A DNA stretch of 64,000 bases from the NCBI RefSeq assembly GCF_020921035.1, contig NC_063151.1, positions 3,782,001-3,846,000 on the forward strand, written 5' to 3'. The stretch comes from Rhodamnia argentea (Eukaryota; Streptophyta; Magnoliopsida; Myrtales; Myrtaceae). This document shows, in pieces, positions 42,265 to 53,787 of the stretch. The notes beneath the pieces are model-generated. The model had not been told where the DNA came from. It saw only the letters and a list, made by a program, of their open reading frames with translations, and ran no database searches. The position numbers were made by a program, and so were the translations under genes. How positions within the stretch are numbered: position 1 is the first letter of the stretch; each line of letters starts with the position of its first letter.

Positions 42265-42450
42265 TTCTGTTTTCGCTTTCTCTCTGTTTCTCAAGCTCGC
42301 CTCGACGTTCAACGAGAGTGCGCAATGCGGTTCAAGACGATCGTCTCGATCACGACGATTCTCCTTCTCCCACTCCTCGTCTTCTTCTTCTTCTCTTCTC
42401 CTCCTCCGTCCTTGGCTTCTTCGGTAACCAGGCCTCCAGTCTCAGCCTTC

Positions 42451-42740
42451 ACTGCAAGTCTGCAGACATGGCCACGGGGCCGGTTTGGGCCCGGAACCGG
42501 CCCGTGAAAGAACCGAAACCGGCCCGTTGACCGGAACCGGCCCAGCCCCTCACGGACCGGTTCCGATTTTAAAAAATTAAGAACCGGCCCAAAAAAAATT
42601 AGGGAAAGAGTTCCCTCCCCCTTGGGCCCCACCCCTGAACCGGAATCGGAACCGCCCCTTCAAGGGCCGGTTCCGATTCCATAGTGGCTACGAACCGGAA
42701 CCGGCGGTTCACGGCCCATGGCCATACCTAACTGCAAGTC
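42451..42740. mobile_element. hAT-like MITE upstream of VPS51
   Basis: The decamer ACTGCAAGTC flanks the insert at 42451-42460 and 42731-42740. The insert ends, ATGGCCACGGG on the left and the complement of the right, ATGGCCATGGG, are inverted repeats. The interior is rich in AACCGG and GGCCC. It lies about 190 bp upstream of the VPS51 ATG. Confidence 0.75.
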
Positions 42741-43067
42741 CACCTCCAGGAGGCGACTTCCCAACTTGCTATTTCCACGGCAAAAAATGCCCCTGATGAT
42801 CTACCGCAGCCCTGAATAAGAATGACGAAAATGCCCCTATGTATGTCGTTTTTCATTTTTTGGGCAATGCCCAGTAAATCACGTCCTCTTCTTATTCGAA
42901 ATTCGAAATTACTCATTATTTAGGAAAATTCTAAATAAAGGCACGAAGAGTCCTCATTTTTTCAAATAAAAATATAAAGTATATCTTACTTCAAATAAAA
43001 TCTAGAAGTGTCATCTTTATTTCAAAAATGGGCCTAATCAAGGATATTTTTATCATTTCATTTTGGG

Positions 43068-43573
43068 TCAATACCACGAAAAACTCCAAATCGGTACGCT
43101 TGTGACAAATTTACTCGAGACTATTTTTTTTATCACAAAAAATCCCAAAGTATTATATCCGTGATAAATTTACCCCAAACTATTTTTTTGACCACCAAAA
43201 TCTCTAAACCGGTACATCTGTGATAAATTTACCTTAAACTAATTATTTTTACTACGAAAAATCTTAAATTGGTACACCCATGACAAATTTAACATCGATT
43301 AAATTGGGTTAACATAACGAAAAAATTTAAATTGATACATATGTGACAAGCATAGAGTAAAAATCCCAAATTGGTACATCCGTGAACTATCACATGTCAT
43401 CCAACTCAGCAATTTAATAATTATATTTAACTAACAGAAGGTAAATTTATCATAGTGCACCAGTTTAGGATGAATTTGTCAAAGTTGCCGGTTTATGATT
43501 TTTTTTTATCAAAAAATAGTTTAGAATAAATTTGTCACTAGTGTGCCAATTTGAGGTTTTCCGTGGTATTAAC
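43068..43573. mobile_element. Long-inverted-repeat MITE, copy 1
   Basis: The ends are about 65-bp imperfect inverted repeats, TCAATACCACGAAAAACTCC on the left and the complement TTAATACCACGGAAAACCTC on the right. Inside are several roughly 60-bp modules of the type AAxCGGTACATCTGTGAxAAATTTACC. It is related to 62222-62689. Confidence 0.7.
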
Positions 43574-44288
43574 TTTTTTTTTCTTCTTTTTTTCTTTTTT
43601 TTTCGTCGGCTAGAACAAAGGAAGAAGAAGAAATTAGAAAGAAAGAAAGGGAAAAAAGAAATAAAAAATAATGAAAATATCCTTGGTCGTGCCATTTTTT
43701 AAAATAAAGAAAGTACTTCATGCTTTAATTTGAGAAAATAAGAACACTTAATACTCTTACTTGAAATTATTCCCATATTCTTAGCGAACATTATTTCCAT
43801 TCCTATATGACTAAATTCATTCAATTTTTAATCAAAAGATAAAAATCATTCTCAATCATTTAAGTACAATTTAAATAGTGACTCTAAATTTATTTACTTT
43901 CATTCTCTTTTTAGTTTTTCTATTTTTGTGTAGAATCTAGTTAGTTACTCTCGTAATTAAGAATTTCTCATATTTTGCTTTTGTTTATTGTGGGCACTAT
44001 GTTACTTTTCTTAGTATTAGATTTTACTTTCATAAAAATTAGTTTAGTGAAAACGAAAAACCTTTCAAGAAACCTAATATAACGAAACCCTCTAGTGATT
44101 TTTCAAAATAAAATCACAGTTACATTATCTAGAATAAAACTTTAAGAGTTGATATTTAATTATATAAAAGCATTCGTAAAAAAGGCTTTTTTTTTAATGT
44201 CAGTGGAGTCTTGTCATTTTGAATTGACAACATTAATATCATCCACGAAGTGTTTATGAAAAAAAATATTGAATTGCTTTATTATGCA
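43574..44288. other. AT-rich spacer between repeats
   Basis: Contains an A/T-biased stretch with TTTTTTTCTTC runs at 43575-43605. No gene was seen. Confidence 0.4.
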
Positions 44289-45149
44289 TGTGTCACGGGA
44301 CTGGAGTTTGAACCACGACCGTGTGGCGACTCGTGATGATTCGGGTGGTGATTCGCAGAAGATTGGATGACGATGATGCGCACAAGTCAAGCCTAGGTCC
44401 AAGAATCGATTGCTCACACCGCTTGCGATGTGTTTGACGGAGAGAGTGAGAGTGAATAGAGAGACTAAGTTGTGGGGAGAAAGGGAGGATGTAGTATTGA
44501 TGTTTGAATGAATACACGGTTGATGCATAGCGGTACAAGATGTGATGCGGACGGTGAGCGAGGTGATTCACAATGGCTATGCATGGTTCTATTTATAATG
44601 CGAGATGGCCAGCTCGTGTGACTCTTGAGCAACTCGTGTTTTGTCTTATAGTGTTTGCCCTGATGCATTTGGCTAGTGGCTCGTTCGAATTTGAATGGCG
44701 CGCGCATTGAGCAACTATTCGGCTCCCCATGATGCTGATGATGGTGTTGGCAGACTCACGTGAGGTTCTAGAAGGCTCGGTGGGCGGGAGGACTCGCGCA
44801 ACTCTTCGTTTGTCCACACGCTTAGTCGATCGCTCGCTAGTCTGCCTGTGGCATGATGCGCAGGTTGATGTTGCACGAGTCTTGCATCATGCAATGAGTT
44901 AGGCTGTACGAGTCATGCATCATGCACGAATTGATCTTGATTGATGTTTGCATCATGCGGCGGTTGATGCATGAATGATCCACCTAATTCGCCCGCTCGA
45001 TCAACTTGGTCAATGCTTGGTCAAGCAAGGGTGATGTAGGATGACTCACACGATCAACCATGGGTTGAATCATGTGGTTGACCATTGCACGATCGGCTGG
45101 TCGAATCACGGTCGATCCTTGAGTGAGGATTTTCTGGGACTGTGATACA
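44289..45149 (-). mobile_element. Solo-LTR-like segment
   Basis: On the minus strand it starts TGTATCACAGTCCC and ends AGTCCCGTGACACA, with the TG...CA ends expected of an LTR. A TATA-like TTATAAATAG lies at about 44588-44597. CATCATGC words repeat around 44850-44970. I found no convincing 5-bp target duplication, so the call is tentative. Confidence 0.45.
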
Positions 45150-45569
45150 TGAATGTTTCAACGTGAATATTCTTTTACTATTTTCTTGAGTACGTCATTT
45201 GTGTGAAAATATCTCGCTAATAGTAAGAGAAAAAAGACATCCTTTCACGTGATAATTGGGAGACTTGATATACATTTTCGTGGAAATATCTCTATCGAAC
45301 AAGAATTATGTATACGGAAGTAAAATGTTAAAATAAAAAAGAAAAAGAAAATATAGTGCCTTTAATGTACACAAAATTTCCCTATTAAACCAAAACAGAG
45401 CATGTGAAATGTTTACCTATGACAAATATATTTTAAATATAAATATAAATAAATAAAGGAAAAAAAAGCACCTGTGTCTACTACACTTTAAATTACAATT
45501 ACATGATGGAGGGCAATTTTATCTTTTTAAAAGACAACAATTGCAATCTGGAGGGAGTGCGACTTTCGC

Positions 45570-46130
45570 CAACACTAGGTTAGGGTTGCATGACCTCGAC
45601 TAGGGCTCACCTAGGGTCATGCAACTTTGGGGTCATGTGACCCGACAAGGGCTCGCTAAGTTGGTGTGACATTAAGTAAGATCCGGGTCGTCTAAAGTCG
45701 CATCGATTCGCGACTCAACGATAGCTTGCTTAGGGTCGTGAGACCTTGGTGAGGGTTGGCATAAGTCGATGCGATATCATCTGGTCGACATAATAATAAA
45801 AATAGTAAATCATGTTTTTATTTAATCGTTTAAGTTTTTAGAATAGTTGGTGGTGATCCCATAAAATCTCATATGTAGATCTTGAGTTTAAATCTTTACG
45901 GGTCCCTATTTTTCTCCCTAATCAAATATTTCCATGCTTACTACTTGGGTAAAAAGATCGGACTAAGTGTGAATGTAGATAGCACGACTCACGAATTTTC
46001 CATTAGAAGTATTATGTGAGTGAAATCTTTAGTTTTTTTTTTTTTTTTGGTAAGGAGAGCCCTTGTCTGGTCACATCACCCCAAAGTTGCATGACCCTAG
46101 GTGAGCCCTAGTCGAGGTCATGCAAGTCAA
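45570..46130. repeat. Inverted repeat with arms of about 70 bp
   Basis: The block at about 45572-45645 (TTGCATGACCTCGACTAGGG onward) is the near-perfect reverse complement of about 46057-46126 (ending CCCTAGTCGAGGTCATGCAA). The left arm belongs to a GC-rich core resembling those at 13400 and 28440. The spacer is about 410 bp. Confidence 0.75.
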
Positions 46131-46305
46131 TGAAGAATGCATGACTTGAATAATAAGTCAACGAAGAATGCTTTCATTATCATTTTGGGGACATTTTCTA
46201 TGTTAGCAACAGTTTATTAGATCAAGGGAGTTTGCCTAATTTGGCTCAACTCGACTTGGCCATGAACGCGTGGTTCGACCAGTCTTCACAGCCATTTTAC
46301 AAGGG

Positions 46306-46899
46306 ATAATTACATAAATAATTAGTTTAATGTGCAATATCATCTCTAAACTTATAATTTATTCAATGATGCATCTAATTTTAGCTCAATATACAACGTT
46401 ATTTCTTAATTTTTAATTCGTTCGGGTAAACATTTAATTTAGTTTGGAGGATCAAATTGAATAAATTGATAGTTTATGGACGATAGAAATGGAGATGATC
46501 GATTCTTGGGCGGTTTAGCGGAACCGGTGGATTTAGTAAGGGTGAACAATACAAACTTTAATTTTGATATAGTTATTAAATTTTAGGTTTGCATTTAAGA
46601 AATAAAAAAATAACCAATAAATTATTAAGTTTAAATTTAAAAAATAAACAAAAAAATAAAAAAAATAATCGGTTCGGTTCGAGCGATCCCTTTTCCCGTA
46701 GAATTGAGAACCTGATCGAAATCGGAAGTTCTAATTTTATGGAACTTGAAACCGATTTTATCCGATCCGATCCGATCCGATCTGATGATTTTTAATTTGA
46801 TTGTTTCCTCTTGCCCTCCACGCGATATGATATACGAGTCCAAAAATTTAAAGACCAAGTTAACAAACAAAGTTCACGGACAAATTATGTTATTTTCCC
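46306..46899. mobile_element. MITE with ends related to the VPS51-intron element
   Basis: The left end AGGGATAATTACATAAATAA pairs with the complement of the right, AGGGAAAATAACATAATTTG. Segments such as TGTGCAATATCATC match the element at 34324. The middle holds a CCGATC tandem run at about 46757-46783, which may be a second insertion. Confidence 0.5.
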
Positions 46900-47226
46900 T
46901 CCTGCGAATGAGCTGGGTAGGGCTGGAGAAGATAAAGGATCGATAAATTAACGCAAAAGCAATCAAATAAAACCTCACAAGCAAAAGAGAAAAGTGCTGC
47001 CCGTGATTGTCCAATGTTCGATGGTCATAGCCTCACAAGTGCTCCGGATCGTCTCTGTGTCCTGGACTGCATATTCGAAATCGATCGGGTTTCGTTGGGA
47101 TCGGGCTCTGTTCCTTGAATCGTCTCTTTGATCGGAGACGGAGACGATCCTTCAGCAGCTGATTCCTGCGGGTTCCGGTTTGGGGCTGTTCTTCGAGTGC
47201 GATTCATCAAACGGCGACTTTAGACG

Positions 47227-50200
47227 ATGACCCGGAGGCCCAGCACCTGCGCCATCTGTGAAAATTTGAATCTCGCTTCTATTTGCACGGCATGCGTCAA
47301 CTACAGGTATCTCGAATCCTGTTCATGGAGGATGATTTCGTGTTCAAGGGGTTTGTCCTAGTATTTGGATAGGCTTCTCCCTTTAAATTATTTTCTCCTT
47401 TAGAAAATTGTCGGTGTAGAGCCTAAATTTGCCACTGATGGTTGGTTATCTAGCTGTGAATTCACTGGATATGCGAATCATAGCGGTGCTTTGTCTTTAT
47501 GCGCAGGCTGAATGAGTACAACAATGGTCTGAAATCACTTAAAAGCCGTCGGGACGACCTATATTCGAGATTGAGCGAAGTGCTCGTGGCAAAGGTTTGT
47601 ATCTCTCGTATGAAGAAACTTCATTCCCTTGTTCATTCGTGTATGCTTCCAGAAAACAAGAGGAATAAAGCAAGTAGGAGCAAGGGCTTGAATTTTTTTT
47701 TTTTTTTTGCTCTTCTGTCTTTCTTTAATTGATGCTGATTTAGCTCTTTAGGTAGAATAGTCTTGTCACGACCCCATTAATTCCCGAGTCCTAAGCTATC
47801 TAGGATTTTTTGTCTTTTACTAGTCTCCGCTGCCCTTTTCTAAAATGGCATTCTTGACATTGGTAGCATGCTTGGTCTCTGCCAGCGATGCCAGTGGAGT
47901 GCCAAATAACAATGGTTATGTAAACACTATGTAGTTCTGGCCTGTCACAGGCCCCGCACTTCATTAAGTTGAGGTTGATAAATGTTGTTAATCTTACTGG
48001 CTACTTAGCCAGTTTATTGATAATTATGTAGCGGGTAGGGGCACCTTGAGATCATTGCCGTTGATTGATAGTTATGGTACCAGCAGATGAATTGCCAGTT
48101 GGCACGCATGATTTAATTCATCTGATGTTTGTTCAGTTCATCATGGATGCAGTCCCCCTTCAGAGGTTGCCTTCACAACTTATACAGTTCACAGTGGAAT
48201 TTGACCCATCATGCTCTTCTATGTCATATTTGTGTTTTTAGTGTTCTTTCCATTTTTGGTAATGCTGGCAACAGCTCAGTACTTGTAAGATTGCATGGCT
48301 GTTACAGTCAATCTGATGTTTGTTCTGTTCATCAGGGCAAGGCAGATGATCAATTTAATTGGAGAGTGACCCAGAATGAGAAACTTGCAAAGTTGAGGGA
48401 AAAGCTTTGTCGCAAGAAAGAACAACTCGTTCAAGGTAATTTGAGTGCAGTGTATTAGATTTGGATCTGTAATCTTCCTAATCTGTGAGACTGACGGATT
48501 ACTTGCAGGGAAGGCTAAGGTTGAGAGACTGTCAAACGAATTGAAGGCAAAGTATGGGGTACTGGATTCTGCACTATCCAAGGTGCAACCAAGTTTCCTG
48601 AGTTTATGTTTTTATTCCTGGATTTACTTTGGTAGTGTTCTTTTTCACGTTCAGTAACAAGCAAATTGTGTTTCTATTACACCATAAGTAGTCAGTTTTT
48701 GGCTTTTCTATGCAGTTGGATAGGAATCGTGTGGAACAACTGGAGAAGTTCTATCCTAACCTAATATGCACACAGACCTTGGGACTTGTGAGAAATTCAT
48801 CCTACCACCTCTTATTTTAGATATTTTGTGATATTTTTTAATTGCTCTGTTGGAGTGGGGTTATATTGATAATTTCGTTTTAAATTTACTTTCGCTGTTC
48901 CCTATGACATATTAAATGCGTGGTGACTCCTTTGGCATCTTTCAGCTTTCTATTCTTGGCTTTCTGTAGTTGATTGATCTTTTAGGCCCTGTTTAGTTCA
49001 GCATTGCAAATGAGTATTGGGGTTCTAAAGTCCCTTGGCCAAATGCAAATGGTGTTTGGTTTATTTTTTGGCTCACTTTGGGGAGATGCAATTGCATCTC
49101 AAATGCTCTCCAAAGTCCTTTAGCCCAAAGTACATTTACTTTGGGAGATGCAATTGCATCTCAAATGCTCTCCAAAATCCTTTAGCTCAAAGTACCTCTA
49201 CGGGTACTTTGGGCTAAAGGACTTTTGTGAAATGCAACTAATTTTTTTATTATTTTAATTTTGTCACCTTCGCTTGCCGCCGCCGCCGGTCGCCGGCCGC
49301 AGCTGCTGCCGGTCGCCGGCCGCAGCTGGTGCCGGTCGCCGGCCGCTGCTGCTGCCAGTCGCTGCCGGTCGCCGCCGCTGCTGGTTGCCGGCGCCTTTTT
49401 TTCGGAAAGAAAAAATATTTTACAAAGTTCATTTTTCACCAAACAACATTTATGTCAAAGTTGCTTTCTAAATGTGTTTTTAAAATACACTTTACTCAAC
49501 ACTACTTGCATTTTGAAAAGGGCCTTTAGCCCAAAGGTATTTGCATTTTCTCAAAGTCTCTTGGCCAAATGTTGAACCAAACAGGGCCTTAGTCTTTGAC
49601 ATCACAGATGCACTACTTCTCTTTGACTCGTGTCTGTGCACAAACAAGCTTTTTTGTGTCATTGGAGACTGTTTATAAATGTTTGATGGACGTTATAGTT
49701 TTTTTTTTTTAATTAGCATAGGCGGCCATGTATCTCTAGAGTAGAGTTTTCAGTCTTGAATTGTACTTCTTGATCTAAATTCTGGTATGCTTTCTGGGCT
49801 GTTTAAGCTTGGTGTTTTAACAAATTCTGTCTTCTCATTTGCAGATGGCTATTACCTCAGAGCGCCTTCATAAACAGTCTGTGGTCATAAAACAGATATG
49901 CAAATTGTTCCCCCAACGTCGAGTAAGATCTTAAATAATAAGTGCTTGCTAATGAGTAATTAGGAGCTGCGAGCATTGATAATGCACCATATTGTTGTTA
50001 TTCTCTATGAAGGCCCTTTTCCCCCTCCCTTGTGTGAAAAGGTTGAGAAACAGCTAGTAAAGTGTGTTTATGTCTTTGATAAACAGAGTTTGTGTATGAA
50101 ATTATGCGCATCGTGGTGTATCTGAATGAGAAATAATCGCATAAAATTTTTAAGACTTGAGAATTCACCAACTGAAGTCACATGCATGACGATCACTGTC

Positions 50201-53200
50201 AATTGGACTGACTATTAGGCAAAGCTGCATCTCAGAACGTGGACAGGAATAATGATTGTACCTGAAAAGAACATTGCTGGGTAGCTGCTTCTATTTAGAG
50301 TGTTTGGCTTGCTTCTCTGAGCTCTAAATATTTTGAGTTTGTCATTGCTCCGTATAGCAAATGATCCTGAAGATTGCTATCTGACTCTCATGGGGCTTCA
50401 GCTGACTTTGAATTAAGAATGGCATCAACTAAATATCTAATCTTGGGCTTAGTATTTCTGAATCCGACTGTTAATGGGCACAAACAATAACTTTCGGTTA
50501 ATACTCTTGAAGATTTTCTTATGAAGTGCACTGCTTGTTGCATATGTTTTGTGAGAAATGAGCTATATAGATTTCCTTTGGTGGTTCATACTGGTGCTGG
50601 CGTAATTGTTGCGATAAGTATATTCCTGGAAAAAACTATGAAAAACTTGAACTTTGTTTTTTGTTGCACAACTATTATCTTATAGATTGGTTCATTTAAT
50701 GAATGCCTCAGGTGAATGTGGATGGGGAAAGGAAAGATGGATCCGTTGGTCAATTTGATCAAATTTGCAATGCACGTTTACCTAGAGGACTAGATCCCCA
50801 CTCTGTTCCTTCGGAGGAGCTTGGTGCTTCGTTGGGGTAATTTTGTGGATATGACAAAAAACTTGCAAAGATTCTCCTGTTCTAGTTCACCTTTTCCTTT
50901 TAGCCTCTTTCAGGCAGAGTTTGTCTTTCAGTTTTTCAAGGATTAGTGCAGTCCTTCCTTGATAGTGTTTTGTTTCTCAGCAACTTGAGTTTCTCTGTAC
51001 TAACATTCTAATTGCTATGTTGCGTAACAGATACATGGTTCAACTTCTTAATATTGTTGTCCAGATATTGGCTGCGCCAGCACTTCACAACTCAGGTTTT
51101 GCGGTGAGGACAATTTTATGATTTAAACACTGTGAACTCTTTCACTGAGTTTTATTTGTGATTCTCTCAACTTCTTTGTTTTGGTTCTTTCCTTTCGGCA
51201 TTCGGCCTATAGCAAAAATAATTTTCTTATATGCAAGATCCGTGAATGTGATACAAAATAAATTACGACTCCTAACCAAACACTGGCACATAAATAGGCA
51301 CGAAAAAAGAACGTAAAAAAGTGTGTGCTGCTCTTTCTGATGGTTACCCATTAATTGGACTCTCACCCTTGAACTGACAGGCAGCTGTGAATTCAAAAAT
51401 AATACTTGTTTATCTTTCCAATTCATTTGTGAAGATATGCATCAGCATTAATTTTGCAAAGGCTTAAATGAACATGCTAACTGTATTACTTACCTTTGCT
51501 TTAGTGTTCAATGCTGGTATTCTTTTTTGAACATTATCTGTATTTGTGGGCTTACCTTTGTTTTACGTAATGCTGAGTCAATGTCAATTTTAGGGCCACC
51601 CCTGGATCTCACGATACAGTATGTCTTGACTTTGAATGGAAATTGGAGTTGTATTTCTTTAATAGTGCAATACTCTATTTCATTATTAACTGTTCCGAAC
51701 AATTTTCACTCATCTTATTGGAAAATGGATTACTCTATCTCTTAATTAAGAATGTTCCTTTTAGCTAAGAATAAACTCTCTATGTTGATTGACTGTTATT
51801 TGTCCCTTGTGTATAATAGGGTTCTTGCTCTCGAATTTGGCAACGAGATTCTTATTGGGATGCTCGTCCATCTTCTCGGAGGTAAATTCTTGTGCAATCA
51901 CACTCGACAACTTGGGTGCTCAAGCTTGCTTGTCTGAAAATTTTGTATGCCTTGCAGCAATGAATATCCCCTTTTCATACCACGCCAAAACTATTGTTCA
52001 ACTAGTGGAGAAAATTCGTGGTCAGACAGAAGCTCTAGCAATTTCGGTGTTGCTTCAATGGAGTCAGAGAGAAAGCCACAGCTTGATTCTTGTAGAAGTG
52101 GCAGTTTTAATTATTCTTCTGCTTCTCCTCATTCTGTTGAAACACACAAGGATTTGCAGAGAGGAATATCCCTTTTGAAGAAAAGTGTGGCATGCATCAC
52201 AACATACTGCTACAATTCTCTCTGTTTAGATGTCCCTTCTGAGGCATCTACTTTCGAGGCATTTGCTAGATTATTGAGCATACTCTCTTCTTCGAAGGAA
52301 GTTCGCTCTGTATTTTCTCTGAAAATGGCTTGTTCCAGGTACACACTTTTATTATCTTTTAGCACACTGAAGAAAGTAGAGACTTTGTTTGCAGTCTGTC
52401 TTTGAGTTAGTTTGTCCCTCTTTCTAAGTGTGTACTTGTATGGATATGCGAGAGTTAGATCACTTGTTTCTTCAGTAATGACCATGTTGAACAAGATGAG
52501 ATGATGACAATAGTAGGTATATTTGTTCAAAAAGATGAGCAGTGGATATGTTTGTCAGGAACATAAAAGCTTCGCTTTTAAAGTTGACTTGTAACTTGGA
52601 GTTTGTGCCAAAGCCTCGAGGACTTCATGACTTTGAAGTCAGGTTTTATAGTTTACAAGTTATTCTGCATTGCGGCATTCTGCATATCGGGCATTATGCA
52701 AACTTAATAGTTTTTGTTAATATACCGGTGATACACATATTACATTCTGTCTCACTTTTATATCTTCATCGATTTGCAGATCAAGTAAGCAAGTTCAACA
52801 GTTAAATAAGTCTGTGTGGAACGTGAACTCAGCTATCGCATCAAGCACTTTATTGGAAAGTGCACATGCACTTCCTGTTGTGGTATGAGTGAGATTATAT
52901 CTAGATCTTCACAATTTTTTCATATTTTTATAGTTCCTTACATTATTTGAGTATTTTTAGCTGACTTGTCTTACTGAATTTTGATCCATTTGCATTCGAC
53001 CTTTGCTCACATGGAATTAAAACTGGCATATCCTCAGATGATATTGAGATTTGGTACTTAGATTGCTTTCATTGTGCTATGTAAGACAGGTTTACTAATT
53101 ATGCTGTCACTCCCCCCTTCTTTTGGGTGCATTAAGATGATGGGCGATTGTCATCATCAATTTTCAACTTTGGCCATTTGTATCACAAACTAATACTTAT

Positions 53201-53787
53201 CTAATAGTAATATGATATAAAAGAACTGTCTTTTCAATATACTCTCCCCCTTCCGAATTAGTGGATGCTCCAAAGTGAGTGGCATGCGCAAAAAGATAGA
53301 GACTGAATGTGAATTGCATGCCATCATATGCAACACAGTCGATTTCTAAGGTAGAGGTTTATTCTGTGTATTACAACTGTTGTTAAGATATCATTTGACC
53401 CTTCTTTCGGGTGAAATAGTATGAGGTTCTCGTATAAATTCATGGTTTTGTGCTTAAAACTGATATTACCAGTATGTCTTCTCTTTTCTTTTATGTTTGG
53501 AGGACAGCTTCCAAAGATGAGATTCCTTTTACATAATCTATGTTGGTTCACACCTTTGGTTTTGATGAGCTTGCCGTGCCATGCAGAAAAACATTGGCGA
53601 TGCCAATCTTCCGAATTCAGCTGCCAGCTTTCTTTATGCTACTGATTTATCAGAGATAGGAAAGAACGAGTTTCTTATTGATGGATGGGATTTAGTGGAG
53701 CATCCTACTTTTCCTCCGCCGCCATCGCAAAATGAGGATGTCGAACATTGGACCCGAGCAATGTTTATTGATGTCCCAAAGAAATGA
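47227..53787 (+). CDS. ATG14: ATG14, autophagy PI3-kinase complex I subunit
   Basis: Twelve exons encode 478 residues: 47227-47306, 47507-47594, 48336-48435, 48509-48582, 48716-48787, 49845-49922, 50712-50836, 51031-51103, 51820-51881, 51958-52338, 52780-52882 and 53587-53787. All phases join and all introns are GT-AG. The N-terminus has paired cysteines C8xxC11 and C20xxC23 (CAICENLNLASICTAC), the cysteine-repeat signature of ATG14/Barkor. A long charged coiled coil from the NEYNNGLKSLKSRR region to about residue 135 follows. Then come FYPNLICTQTLGL, MAITSERLHKQSVVIKQICK and LFPQRRVNVDGER, and SCSRIWQRDSYWDARPSSRS, which match remembered plant ATG14. ATG14 directs the VPS34-VPS15-ATG6 complex to autophagosome formation sites. 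Intron 5 holds a Tourist-like MITE. VPS51 is transcribed away from it on the left. Confidence 0.9.
48985..49588. mobile_element. Tourist-like (PIF/Harbinger) MITE in ATG14 intron 5
   Basis: The ends GGCCCTGTTTAGTTCAGCAT and the complement of the right end, GGCCCTGTTTGGTTCAACAT, are inverted repeats. They are flanked by TTA at 48982-48984 and 49589-49591. TTA duplications with GGCCxTGTTTGG ends are typical of PIF/Harbinger MITEs. The centre (about 49270-49400) is a GC-rich minisatellite of CCGGTCGCCGGCCGCAGCTG units. GCAATTGCATCTCAAATGCT is duplicated within the left half. Confidence 0.88.

Noticed and set aside
42265-42312. N-terminal extension of VPS51 starting upstream of 42264
   Set aside because: The extension would need a TTG start, and the family start aligns with the ATG at 42264.
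44214-44817. Overlapping minus-strand frames rich in His and Ser
   Set aside because: They fall inside the LTR-like segment and show no retroviral-type or cellular domain.
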